Assembly (NCBI GenBank): GCA_026399755.1
Contig: JAPLQI010000043.1
Span: 1-44,233, forward strand
Length of the DNA stretch: 44,233 nt
Direction of reading: 5' to 3'
Origin: Pseudomonadota bacterium
GTDB taxonomy: Bacteria > Pseudomonadota > Gammaproteobacteria > Burkholderiales > Chitinibacteraceae
The notes under the pieces are model-generated. The model was given only the letters and a program-made list of their open reading frames with translations. It was not told where the DNA came from and made no database searches. A program made the translations under genes and the position numbers. Each line of letters begins with the position of its first letter. The first letter of the stretch is position 1. Shown here piece by piece: positions 7,191 through 15,422 of the stretch.

Positions 7191-8666
7191 TTAAGGCAAC
7201 TTCACCCGCATCAGTTTACTTTTACTCTTTTTAGATTGAGTCGCCGGATTGCTGGCCTCACTAAACAAGAATGAATAATCACTCGCCAAGGTTTGCTTTT
7301 GCCCTGCTACCGTCGCCCCTGTATGGCAGCTCAGACAGTTAATATCCTGATGGTAGGTTTCCAATACCGTATTCGCCACGGGCTGCTGGGCGACGGGGGG
7401 CTGGGCATTGCCATCGGGCAACGGTGAAGTCGCACCGGGGTAGATAGGGGTATTGCTATTGGGCCACAGCACATTCACCAGCTGGTAATTCAGAAATACC
7501 GAACTAGGATTAGCCGCTTTAATCGTGGCCCAGGTATTGGTATTCAGGGCGGCGATATTATTGGCGGTGGTATTGCTGATCGGCGTAGTACGCACTACTT
7601 GCACCGGCGCATCATAAGGATCTGTACCCACCACCGGCATTTTATTTTGCACACATTTGTAGTAATCCGTCGCCGGATTACAGTTTAGGTTGAAATAGGT
7701 ATACCAAGGTAAGGGCGGCGCGCTTAGCTCATTTTTGCTGGGCGCATTATAAACATGCTCAAAGGTGCTCCACATAAACTGCTGAGCATTGGGTGTTTTG
7801 CGAATAATATGCAAAGCCACTAAGCCCACAGTCACCTGCTTGGGCGTGGTACTGCCGCCGCCTGTAATCGGGTAACTCACCCATGCCTTGGATGTTTTAA
7901 ACATCGGCCATAGCGTGGGGTCATCCAGCTCTATCCATGCCGCCTTGATTTCAATTGCGCCCACCGTGCCATAAGTGGAAAACGTTGCAGAGCCATCGGG
8001 CAGATTCAGCCCCTGTGTGGTGGCAAACGCGGGCTGCTTGTTGGCGATATACAGCTGATTCTGATTGATATAGTTGTACTCATCCTGATTAAGCCGCTTT
8101 TCAAACAGGGTGACGTAATTATTCATTTTGGGCTGAGCCGTCAGCCACGCACCATTGGTACCCGCCTCGGCAATGTCTTTTAAAGGCGGCACAGGGGCGT
8201 CGGCAAATTTAGACGTCTGATACAAGCCCTTCACCCCCTGCGTCGAAGTGGCTTTAAGAGTTTTACTCTTCATAAAAGCGCGCATCGCCAGCGGTATATC
8301 CTGCTTGTTCGCCCATGGCAAAGGGGGGGCACCATTGGGGCGAAACACCTCGGATGATTCTTTGTAACTTTCCCAGACCACAGGACTAGTCGTGCCTGCA
8401 ACTCCAAAAGCGGAAGCAGGCACGCCAGTATTTGGCTGCCCCGGTAAATTGGGGTCTGCCGCCCAATTAAGCGTTATAAATTGTTGCCATGCCAGATTAT
8501 TGAAAGCGTTTTGATTGGTGCCGAGTGAATCGCAAGGGATAATCGGCTGCAAAACCGGCACGCCAGCCCACGATGGGCAAGCGGCCTGAGCCGAGCTGCA
8601 AGCTAACAAAACTCCCACTCCAACGCCGGTATAAGCGGACACCCGCCAACGATTCAATAAGCGCAT
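7191..8666 (-). CDS. Exported cytochrome c-type protein with one haem motif
   Basis: The 491-aa protein begins with a Sec signal peptide (basic MRLLNRWR, hydrophobic core to LLACSSAQAA). It then has a long domain without recognised motifs apart from NNLAWQQFITLNW and VVWESYKESSEVF, and a single haem c-binding site CLSCH at residues 444-448, about 45 residues from the end. Haem attachment implies a periplasmic location. Its start is well supported (AAAGGGG six bases upstream of ATG 8666). It follows the 702-aa gene by 25 bp on the same strand, so the two are probably cotranscribed and act together, perhaps with the cytochrome accepting or donating electrons. Their substrate is unknown. Confidence 0.7.
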   Translation of the reverse strand: MRLLNRWRVSAYTGVGVGVLLACSSAQAACPSWAGVPVLQPIIPCDSLGTNQNAFNNLAWQQFITLNWAADPNLPGQPNTGVPASAFGVAGTTSPVVWESYKESSEVFRPNGAPPLPWANKQDIPLAMRAFMKSKTLKATSTQGVKGLYQTSKFADAPVPPLKDIAEAGTNGAWLTAQPKMNNYVTLFEKRLNQDEYNYINQNQLYIANKQPAFATTQGLNLPDGSATFSTYGTVGAIEIKAAWIELDDPTLWPMFKTSKAWVSYPITGGGSTTPKQVTVGLVALHIIRKTPNAQQFMWSTFEHVYNAPSKNELSAPPLPWYTYFNLNCNPATDYYKCVQNKMPVVGTDPYDAPVQVVRTTPISNTTANNIAALNTNTWATIKAANPSSVFLNYQLVNVLWPNSNTPIYPGATSPLPDGNAQPPVAQQPVANTVLETYHQDINCLSCHTGATVAGQKQTLASDYSFLFSEASNPATQSKKSKSKLMRVKLP

Positions 8667-8691
8667 GGCAAACCCCTTTAATAAAAAATGA

Positions 8692-10800
8692 TCAGGCCGG
8701 AATAATATTCAGCAGCGCCGACATAGGTGCTTGCACCGGATCACCATAATTGGTCAACGTTAAGCCGCGTAAACCCAGCTCAGCATTTGCGCCCACACTG
8801 ACTTGTAAATTTAAGGAGGCGCATTGGGATGGATAAGAATTACCCGGCACGGCGTAATTCACGTTGTCGTTAAAGTTACTCACCACTACGGTAATATCCG
8901 GCCCAAAATCCACCGCGGGCAACTGCCCCTGTGGCCCCAGCTGCGCCGTGGTGCAGGTCAGCACCATAGAAATATTGCTTTGCCCAAGCCTTGCAATCGG
9001 TGCAATCAGGGTGGAATTGCTCGCCAGTGAAATCGGCGTATTCATTGGATTGCTGACTTGGGTATTAAAGTAAGCATTCCAAATGGCCGAGTGAAACAGC
9101 TGTAAAGGCTGGGCATAATCTGGCGGCACGGGGGTCGCTGGCGGTGTTACACCTGCGGGTGGGGGTAAAACGCAAGCTTCATTGGCAGGCGCAGCCGAAA
9201 CCTGTATCGGGCGCGCCCACAGGCCAACCGACATTTGCTGGGTAAGCTGGCCGCCCCACTGAATGGGTTCCCCCGCTGCATCGCTGATATCGCCTATCGT
9301 AAATGACACGCCCGCTGCCACCCAAGATTGCGGCAACTGAAACACCGCATGCAGCACAAAATTGCCGCCGTTTTGTGGCGACGCGCTCGTTGCGCCAAAC
9401 AACATACCGGTGACCGGATCGGTTAATTCTGCCGAGCCGCGCACAATCTGCCAGCAATCCTGAGCCGAAGCACCTGCTGGCAGTTTTGGATCTGCAGGCA
9501 AGGTAAAGCCACTTAAATCCGGCACTTGGATATACAAGCCGGTTGGGTTTGCTAATGCGGCCTTGCAGGGAAAGCCGGTTAACTGCCCACCAATTGCCTG
9601 ATTCACCGATTGCCCGATATGCGGATCGCTATTGCGATAGGCCTGCCCGTATTGCGCGCAGCAAATCAGCGTTTGCGGCACGCTATTGCCGCAATTACGC
9701 TGAATGGTGGCGCCGCCTGCCAAGGCCATTTCTGTTTGCAGGGTATTTGGCGTGCTGGTCAGGTGCATTGCACCGCCATAATTACTGCTGCCCCCACGCA
9801 CGGCAACGGGGCCACTATTCCATTTGTTCAGCGGGTTATACGCTGGGCGGCCTGTTGAAGGATCTGTCACCACGGCTTTTGTGACCGGATCAAGCAAATA
9901 CAAATCACCAACCGGCACGACCACCTGAGCTAAGGCTGGCGCGCCAAAACTAAGGGTGGATGAATACACATCGGCCACTTTTTGCGGATCGATCATCCAT
10001 AGCGTGTTCCAGTATTCTGGGTTTTCGCAGGTCATATCAATGCGGGTGATTTTATCGCTCTGCGGATCGCGCACTACGCTCCATTCGCAATACTCATCCT
10101 GCCAGCCACGCGGGCCATAAGGGCCGTACATATGCAGATCGCTATTCCAAGTAGCCTGCGGGCAAAGCTGGGTGGGGATATTTTGGAAAGCAGGGATAGG
10201 CACTTCGGTGCTGCCATATTGGTCAGCAATCGCAAATAGCTGCTTAGACGAATAGTTATAAGGATTTGCAGGGTAAGCACCCTTGCCCAGATATTGGCTG
10301 AGGCGGTTTGGAAAAGCCGTCCAATGAATTAAAGCCGCCGTTGCGGCACTGGGAATGGTGGTGAAATTAGTATCGAAATAAGACGTTTGATTGCTGGCAT
10401 ACAGCAAGTTCCACGGGTCGCCCATAATGGCTTGCGCGGTAAAACCACTGATATTGGTATTCCATTGCAGGCAAGTAGCATCGTTTTGTGCTGAATCGAC
10501 GGGGAAATCATTAATAAATGCGGGCGTATTAAAAACCACTTTCTGATAAGAATCGCATTGCGGTGCGCTGCCATACCAAGGCTGGCCGGAGAAAAACGCG
10601 GCGTCTCCTGGGCTAAAGCTGTGGCCATTGGTCAGCACCATATTCTGACGGCAATAAAAAAAGAAGCTGATTTCAGCATTTTGCGCAGCATAAACCTGAG
10701 CGGCCTCCACGCTACCGCAGGCTTTGGTCCCTATCCAATTAGCCCAGTTGGCTTCTTGGTATTGAGCGACATTATTCGTTTTAATCCAGGTGTTTTGCAT
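8692..10800 (-). CDS. Large cysteine-containing protein of unknown function
   Basis: From ATG 10800 the product is 702 aa; GGAG (10807-10810) is six bases upstream, so this start is better than TTG 10812 or ATG 10803. It is rich in Asn, Gln, Pro and aromatic residues and has many Cys, including a vicinal pair in LICCAQYG. Striking stretches are YGPYGPRGWQDEYCEWSV followed by RDPQSDKITRIDMTCENPEY near residues 228-266. No haem motif, signal peptide or membrane segment was found. It is probably the first gene of an operon with the exported cytochrome. If the partner is periplasmic, this protein would need an unconventional exit route or an annotation of a different start. I do not recognise the family. 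Confidence 0.6.
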   Translation of the reverse strand: MQNTWIKTNNVAQYQEANWANWIGTKACGSVEAAQVYAAQNAEISFFFYCRQNMVLTNGHSFSPGDAAFFSGQPWYGSAPQCDSYQKVVFNTPAFINDFPVDSAQNDATCLQWNTNISGFTAQAIMGDPWNLLYASNQTSYFDTNFTTIPSAATAALIHWTAFPNRLSQYLGKGAYPANPYNYSSKQLFAIADQYGSTEVPIPAFQNIPTQLCPQATWNSDLHMYGPYGPRGWQDEYCEWSVVRDPQSDKITRIDMTCENPEYWNTLWMIDPQKVADVYSSTLSFGAPALAQVVVPVGDLYLLDPVTKAVVTDPSTGRPAYNPLNKWNSGPVAVRGGSSNYGGAMHLTSTPNTLQTEMALAGGATIQRNCGNSVPQTLICCAQYGQAYRNSDPHIGQSVNQAIGGQLTGFPCKAALANPTGLYIQVPDLSGFTLPADPKLPAGASAQDCWQIVRGSAELTDPVTGMLFGATSASPQNGGNFVLHAVFQLPQSWVAAGVSFTIGDISDAAGEPIQWGGQLTQQMSVGLWARPIQVSAAPANEACVLPPPAGVTPPATPVPPDYAQPLQLFHSAIWNAYFNTQVSNPMNTPISLASNSTLIAPIARLGQSNISMVLTCTTAQLGPQGQLPAVDFGPDITVVVSNFNDNVNYAVPGNSYPSQCASLNLQVSVGANAELGLRGLTLTNYGDPVQAPMSALLNIIPA

Positions 10801-11111
10801 CATTTGCTCCAATTAAACAGGGCATACAAGGAATGCCACCCCTCTAAAAATGGAATAAAGGGGGGCGTGGTGGTGCAAGCACCGGAACCAATACCAACAA
10901 AAATCGCGAATAGCCCATCAAGAGCGCATGGCTGGATATGATGGCAAAGGGGCTCGCTAAATAAGTGGAATCAATATAGTTTGAGCACCTCAAGCCGCAA
11001 TGGAATATTTAATTATAAGACAGCCTAAAAAAATATATACGTAAGTATATTGACAAGTAAAGCAAGAATAACAATGAGATAAAAAATCCATCTTACAAAA
11101 AAATGGCCCAA
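10801..11111. other. Intergenic stretch without a supported gene
   Basis: It lies between the start of the 702-aa protein gene and the terminator of tpiA. It is AT-rich at 10990-11100 and should hold the leftward promoter of the 702-aa gene, but I could not pick out a convincing -35/-10 pair. Confidence 0.4.
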
Positions 11112-11149
11112 AAAAAATCCGCCAGAGCGATGCACGGCGGATTTTTTTT
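11112..11149 (-). terminator. Rho-independent terminator after tpiA
   Basis: AAAAAATCCGCC (11112-11123) pairs with GGCGGATTTTTT (11136-11147) around a 12-nt loop. There are T-runs on both strands, so it can work in either direction. It ends the leftward glpD-tpiA transcript. Confidence 0.8.
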
Positions 11150-11166
11150 GAGCAAAAAATGAGATA

Positions 11167-12045
11167 TTAAATATTGGCAGCCCTATAGATGGTGAGCAGA
11201 TCATCGACGTTTAACGAGGCCCCACCGACCAATCCACCATCAATATCGGGCATAGCAAAAAGTGATGCGGCGTTGTCGGCTTTTACGCTGCCGCCGTACA
11301 AAATAGTCACCGACTCGGCCCATGTGGGTGAAAACGTCGCTAATTGATGGCGTAAAAATGCATGCACGTCTTGCGCCATTTCTGGTGTGGCGGCAAGGCC
11401 TGTGCCAATGGCCCAGACCGGCTCGTAAGCAAGTACAAACATGGCGTTTTTTTCCATAAGCGGCAAAATAGCGTTCAGTTGCTCAGCCAATACCGCCTCT
11501 GTTTGGCCGGATTCTCTATCGCTCATCAGCTCACCCACGCAAACAATCGGGATCACGCCAGCGGCAATACACATGGCAGCTTTCACTGCGACGGTTTGAT
11601 TGCATTCGCGGTGGCGATCTCGGCGCTCGGAATGGCCAACAATGGCGTAGCGGCAGCCTAGCTCGGCCAGCATATCGGCCGACCATTCGCCCGTGCGTGC
11701 GCCGTGGGTGACGTCGGCGACATCTTGCGCACCATAGTGCACTCTGGATCGGCTCTCTAGCTCCTTTGCACCCAAGTGCACAGATTCACCCGCTACTTCA
11801 CCAGCACCATAATGCACGCCTGAGCGGCCGGCCAAGCGCCCTACTTCCCCCAGATAAGGCGCGGGAGGGCACACCACCAGCTCTACACTATCTATGACTG
11901 CAGCAGATAGGCGCGGTAGGCTTTCGCGGCACAAAGCCAAATTGCCAAACATTTTCCAATTGGCTACCACCATTTTGGCGCGCGGCGCGGCTAAATTAAC
12001 TGGGCAGCTGATGGTTGCATCCGGGCTATCTATTGTTATTTGCAT
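11167..12045 (-). CDS. tpiA: Triosephosphate isomerase with N-terminal extension and internal triplication
   Basis: The enzyme interconverts dihydroxyacetone phosphate and glyceraldehyde 3-phosphate. The 292-aa product has every catalytic element: N29 and K31 in VVANWKMFGN, H138 in VGHSERR, E208 in AYEPVWAIGTG with the flexible loop 6, and the phosphate-binding GGSV and GGAS motifs. Typical family length is about 250. The excess comes from some 24 extra N-terminal residues and from about 25 extra residues (77-101) formed by repeated VHYGA/VHLGA units before strand 3. ATG 12045 is chosen because AAAAGGA is seven bases upstream; GTG 12048 is the alternative. The ribosome binding site overlaps the glpD stop region, so it is translated with glpD. 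It is likely a second, glycerol-dedicated isomerase, which is inference. Confidence 0.93.
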   Translation of the reverse strand: MQITIDSPDATISCPVNLAAPRAKMVVANWKMFGNLALCRESLPRLSAAVIDSVELVVCPPAPYLGEVGRLAGRSGVHYGAGEVAGESVHLGAKELESRSRVHYGAQDVADVTHGARTGEWSADMLAELGCRYAIVGHSERRDRHRECNQTVAVKAAMCIAAGVIPIVCVGELMSDRESGQTEAVLAEQLNAILPLMEKNAMFVLAYEPVWAIGTGLAATPEMAQDVHAFLRHQLATFSPTWAESVTILYGGSVKADNAASLFAMPDIDGGLVGGASLNVDDLLTIYRAANI

Positions 12046-12057
12046 CACGGTGTCCTT

Positions 12058-13584
12058 TTATGAAACAAGCGCTGTATCTGCTGAACGCACGGCGGCTTTT
12101 GCCAGCCACTTCGCCAGTACTTCATCGGCATTAGCGGCCAGATGCAGCCTGAGCTTGGTTCTGCGCCACAAGATATCTTCAGCGCTTTTTGCCCATTCAA
12201 ATTGCATTAAATACTGCACTTCAGCGGCATAGAGCTTTGGCAGGATTTCCTCGCCCAAATCGGCTACACGCTTTGCGTCTTTAAGCAGCACACGCGTTCT
12301 CGACCCATAGGTGCGGGCGTAGCGCTGCAATAAATCTTGCGGCATCCAAGCATAATCTTTTGCCAGCTTTTGCATAAATTGCTCGAAACTGCCGTACAGA
12401 TCCCCACCCGGTAAAGGCTTGCTCGCGCTCCATGTTGCGTGATGATTACCCAAATGCGGCGCAAGTAAATCAACAGCTTGCTCGGCCAGCTTGCGGTAGG
12501 TGGTGATTTTCCCGCCAAACACTGACAATAAGCCTTCACTGGCATCAAACTCCAGTGAGTAATCACGGGTCACACTCGCGGCATTGCCAGAAGCATCGTC
12601 CAGCAGCGGGCGAACGCCTGAAAATGTTGCCACCACATCGCTTGGGCTGATCTGCTGCTCAAAGTAGCGATTACTCATCTGGCAGAGATAAGCAATTTCG
12701 TCTTTATCGATAGTTACTCTGGCCGGATCGGCGTTGTATTCCACATCGGTGGTGCCAATCAAGGTGAAATCATTTTCATAGGGAATCGCGAAAATAATGC
12801 GCTTATCCGGGTTTTGGAAAATATAGGCATCAGGGTGATCAAACAGCTTTTTCACCACAATATGGCTGCCTTTTACCAAGCGCAGCGCATGGGCGGATTT
12901 TTGCCCAACCACATTTTTAAGTACCGACTCGACCCAAGCACCCGCCGCATTCACCACCGTGCGTGCTTTTACTTGCTGCACACCGTTTACGCCTTGCAAA
13001 GTGCAATGCCAAATACCTTTTTCACGCTTAGCCGCAACACAAGCCGTTTGGGTATGCACCACCGCACCGTGCTCCTCCGCGTCCATTGCATTCAGTACCA
13101 CTAAACGAGCGTCTTGCACCCAGCCATCCGAATAGGCAAAGCCATGGCTATAGCCTGCTTTGAGTGGTTTTCCTGATGCATGTTGATCAAAGCGGACCGT
13201 TTCTGTACCGCGCAAGACTTTGCGGCTAGCCAAATGGTCATAAAGAAACAAACCGGTACGGATCAGCCATTTTGGGCGGCCAGTGGGATCATGCGGCATC
13301 ACAAAACGTAGCGGCCAGATAATATGAGGGGCTAAATCCAGCAGCACTTCACGCTCTTGCAAAGCTTTGCGAACCAAGCCAAATTCGTAATATTCCAGAT
13401 AGCGCAAGCCGCCGTGAATGAGTTTGGAGCTGGCCGATGAGGTGTGCTGCGCCAAATCATCTTTTTCACACAGGCAAACAGAAAGACCACGGCCAGCCGC
13501 GTCACGCGCGATCCCGACCCCGTTGATTCCACCGCCGACTACCAGTACATCGTAAATTTTCTCTTCCACGCTTTTCTGCCCCAT
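12058..13584 (-). CDS. glpD: Aerobic glycerol-3-phosphate dehydrogenase
   Basis: The 508-aa flavoprotein oxidises sn-glycerol 3-phosphate to dihydroxyacetone phosphate at the inner membrane and passes electrons to quinone. The N-terminus has the FAD Rossmann motif DVLVVGGGINGVGIARDAAG, and then the family signature SSASSKLIHGGLRYLEYYEF. Later come IIFAIPYENDFTLIGTTDVE and the FSGVRPLLDD and SVFGGKITTYRKLAEQA motifs, with a C-terminal helical domain. Length matches the family (about 500). The ribosome binding site is weak at ATG 13584; GTG at 13569 is a possible alternative. tpiA follows 12 bp downstream, and the divergent glpR gene is 200 bp upstream. Confidence 0.96.
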   Translation of the reverse strand: MGQKSVEEKIYDVLVVGGGINGVGIARDAAGRGLSVCLCEKDDLAQHTSSASSKLIHGGLRYLEYYEFGLVRKALQEREVLLDLAPHIIWPLRFVMPHDPTGRPKWLIRTGLFLYDHLASRKVLRGTETVRFDQHASGKPLKAGYSHGFAYSDGWVQDARLVVLNAMDAEEHGAVVHTQTACVAAKREKGIWHCTLQGVNGVQQVKARTVVNAAGAWVESVLKNVVGQKSAHALRLVKGSHIVVKKLFDHPDAYIFQNPDKRIIFAIPYENDFTLIGTTDVEYNADPARVTIDKDEIAYLCQMSNRYFEQQISPSDVVATFSGVRPLLDDASGNAASVTRDYSLEFDASEGLLSVFGGKITTYRKLAEQAVDLLAPHLGNHHATWSASKPLPGGDLYGSFEQFMQKLAKDYAWMPQDLLQRYARTYGSRTRVLLKDAKRVADLGEEILPKLYAAEVQYLMQFEWAKSAEDILWRRTKLRLHLAANADEVLAKWLAKAAVRSADTALVS

Positions 13585-13672
13585 ATTCGATGCAATAATT
13601 CGTTATTGATTGTATTTGTACACAAACAAATACAAAACAACAAAATACTAACATTATATTTTCGAATATGTT
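13582..13672. promoter_or_regulatory. Candidate GlpR operator region between glpD and glpR
   Basis: The divergent gap contains CATATTCGA at 13582-13590 on the plus strand and its inverse within TTTTCGAATATG at 13659-13670, so the same half-site faces both genes. The TTCG core resembles the GlpR half-sites I know from Escherichia coli. The right copy is part of a near-palindrome centred on TTCGAA. The assignment rests on pattern only. Confidence 0.4.
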
Positions 13673-13784
13673 TGCTATGGAAAACCCCTATACGATTTTT
13701 TGTATCTTGTAAGCTTCCCCCATCGCGTAGTCCACAATGGCTTGCTAAACTCTATACAACTCTTTTCCGCCAACGAGACCCCGC

Positions 13785-14555
13785 ATGATTTTGAATCTAC
13801 GCCAGCAGGAACTTTTAAAATGGGTGCAAAGAGAGGCTTATGTCAGCGTAGATAAGCTGGCCGAGCACTTTGATGTTACCCAGCAAACGATTCGCCGCGA
13901 TATTCATCAACTGGTTGAAAACAAGTTGGTGCAAAAGCTGCATGGTGGGGTAAGCACTTTATCCAGCGTAGAAAACGTGGCCTATGCCGCAAGGCAAGTG
14001 TTGCTGATCGAAGAAAAACAAAGAATTGCCGAGTTAGTAGCCGCGCATATTCCTAATAACGCATCTTTATTTATTAATTTGGGCACCACCACAGAAGAAG
14101 TCGCCAAGGCCCTGCGCCACCACCACGGCCTGCATGTAATTACCAACAATCTGAATGTGGCCGCGATGATGTGCACCTATCACGATTGCGAAGTGATTAT
14201 TGCGGGCGGCATGGTGCGTGGGCGCGACCGAGGCATTACGGGCGAGGCCACCATCGACTTTATTAATCAATTTAAAGTGGATTACGGCATCATCGGTATT
14301 TCCAGCATCGAAACCGACGGCACCTTGCGTGATTTTGATTTTAGAGAAGTACGCACCGCTGAAGCGATCATCAAACAATCACGGCACGTATTTTTAGTCG
14401 CCGACCACTCCAAATTCGGCCGCCCCGCCCTCGCCCGCCAAGGGCATTTATCGCAAATCACCGCGCTATTTACTGATCAGCCGGTAGATGCTGCGATGGA
14501 AGCGGTCATCAAAGAATCAAAAACCCAACTCTATATTGCAGAAACGCCTCAATAA
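13785..14555 (+). CDS. glpR: DeoR-family glycerol-3-phosphate regulon repressor
   Basis: The 256-aa product has an N-terminal DeoR winged helix with YVSVDKLAEHFDVTQQTIRR at about residues 19-38, followed by KLHGGVS. The C-terminal sugar-phosphate-binding domain has FINLGTTTEEVAKALRHH, VITNNLNVA, the IAGGMVRGRDRGITGEATID stretch and VADHSKFGR. It closely parallels E. coli GlpR along its length, which is released from DNA by glycerol 3-phosphate. Its place beside glpD and upstream of glpK supports the specific name. The ribosome binding site is weak. It probably represses glpD-tpiA and glpK, and perhaps itself. Confidence 0.92.
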   Translation: MILNLRQQELLKWVQREAYVSVDKLAEHFDVTQQTIRRDIHQLVENKLVQKLHGGVSTLSSVENVAYAARQVLLIEEKQRIAELVAAHIPNNASLFINLGTTTEEVAKALRHHHGLHVITNNLNVAAMMCTYHDCEVIIAGGMVRGRDRGITGEATIDFINQFKVDYGIIGISSIETDGTLRDFDFREVRTAEAIIKQSRHVFLVADHSKFGRPALARQGHLSQITALFTDQPVDAAMEAVIKESKTQLYIAETPQ

Positions 14556-14572
14556 GGGATTGATGCTGGGAT

Positions 14573-14862
14573 GGAGCCCCATGTGTGCTAAGCAAAGTCA
14601 AAAAGATCTTTTTATGCCTTCGGCACGTTGATTTAGGTGCGGGCGTCCCGCCGGACCTTCCTTTCTTGTGTGGCCAAGAAACGAAGCCAAAGAAGACCAC
14701 CCCACGAAACACGAAGGCCCCTGCGCTGCGGACAATCGAGTCGGCGGCGGGCGGGATTGGCTCGCTGCCTCGCTCCCTGGCCGAAACCCCGCCCCGCTTG
14801 TTCCTCACTCCGGCGTGTTTCAAGGGGAGATTTAAGCCCCGTGCTGAGAACGTAGCCATCCT
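14573..14862. repeat. GC-rich long intergenic repeat-like block
   Basis: This block is much more GC-rich than the AT-rich sequence following it and carries small inverted repeats, such as TTTCTTG (14662-14668) facing CAAGAAA (14675-14681). The run TTTCTTGTGTGGCCAAGAAA followed by GAAGCCAAAGAAGACCACCCC resembles long intergenic repeats seen in many gamma- and betaproteobacteria. These are often mis-called as short genes on both strands. Only one copy is in the window, so repetition must be tested against the whole genome. Confidence 0.5.
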
Positions 14863-15422
14863 CTTTTTTCTTTGTTTGCTACTAATGAACCCGCACTACA
14901 CGATATGGCATGATTTCAACAAGCTACCTATATACGCGAAAAAACCACCCACCCAGAGACTAGGGCTACCCCCTCAACAATCCCCAACTGGCCTCCCCAC
15001 TGAAACAAGAATTTTTGATTTCCAACGCCCCTCATGCAGAGAAAAACACACCTTTCAATCAAAAACGATAAACCGCCCGTACAAAAAAACAGAAAATTCT
15101 CCTTGAATTGAACTGTTTTTTTCTTATTTCGCATAAAAATGTAATAAATCTAAAGAAACATTTACCCCGCTGCACACCGCGTAAAACCTCATTATTTCGC
15201 TTTTGTAGTCGATTTTTTTCGATTACAAGTTGCGGTATCCCCTGATATAAATCAAGCATGCAACGATTAAAATCAGAAACGATCAGAAACGAACATTACA
15301 GCAAAACAAGCTTTTCCTGATCTCAATGGCTTGCCCTAGGCGTGCCATGAAGCCGACAATTCATAACTAAAAACACACGTTTAATAACACATCGCTTGCC
15401 GCCTAACGCAAAGGGGATAGAA
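14863..15422. other. AT-rich leader region upstream of glpK
   Basis: No supported gene is present. The region should carry the glpK promoter. It contains TCGATTTTTTTCGA (15209-15222) and, at 15261-15295, repeated AAACGA motifs described separately. It is otherwise featureless apart from A/T tracts. Confidence 0.4.
15261..15296 (+). promoter_or_regulatory. Candidate GlpR operator upstream of glpK
   Basis: AACGATTAAA is followed by two tandem ATCAGAAACG units (15272-15291) and then AACGAACATTA. The last element matches the right half of the E. coli GlpR consensus as I recall it. The cluster lies about 130 bp upstream of the glpK start. Operator function is inferred. Confidence 0.4.

Noticed and set aside
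14585-15106. 173-codon open frame on the plus strand
   Set aside because: It runs through the GC-rich repeat-like block and then AT-rich leader DNA, has no ribosome binding site and shows the Arg/Pro/Thr-rich composition of spurious frames in such repeats; the opposite strand is equally open.
15396-15422. Longer glpK start at TTG 15396
   Set aside because: The AAGGGG site lies inside this extension and is correctly spaced only for GTG 15423, which also gives the family length.
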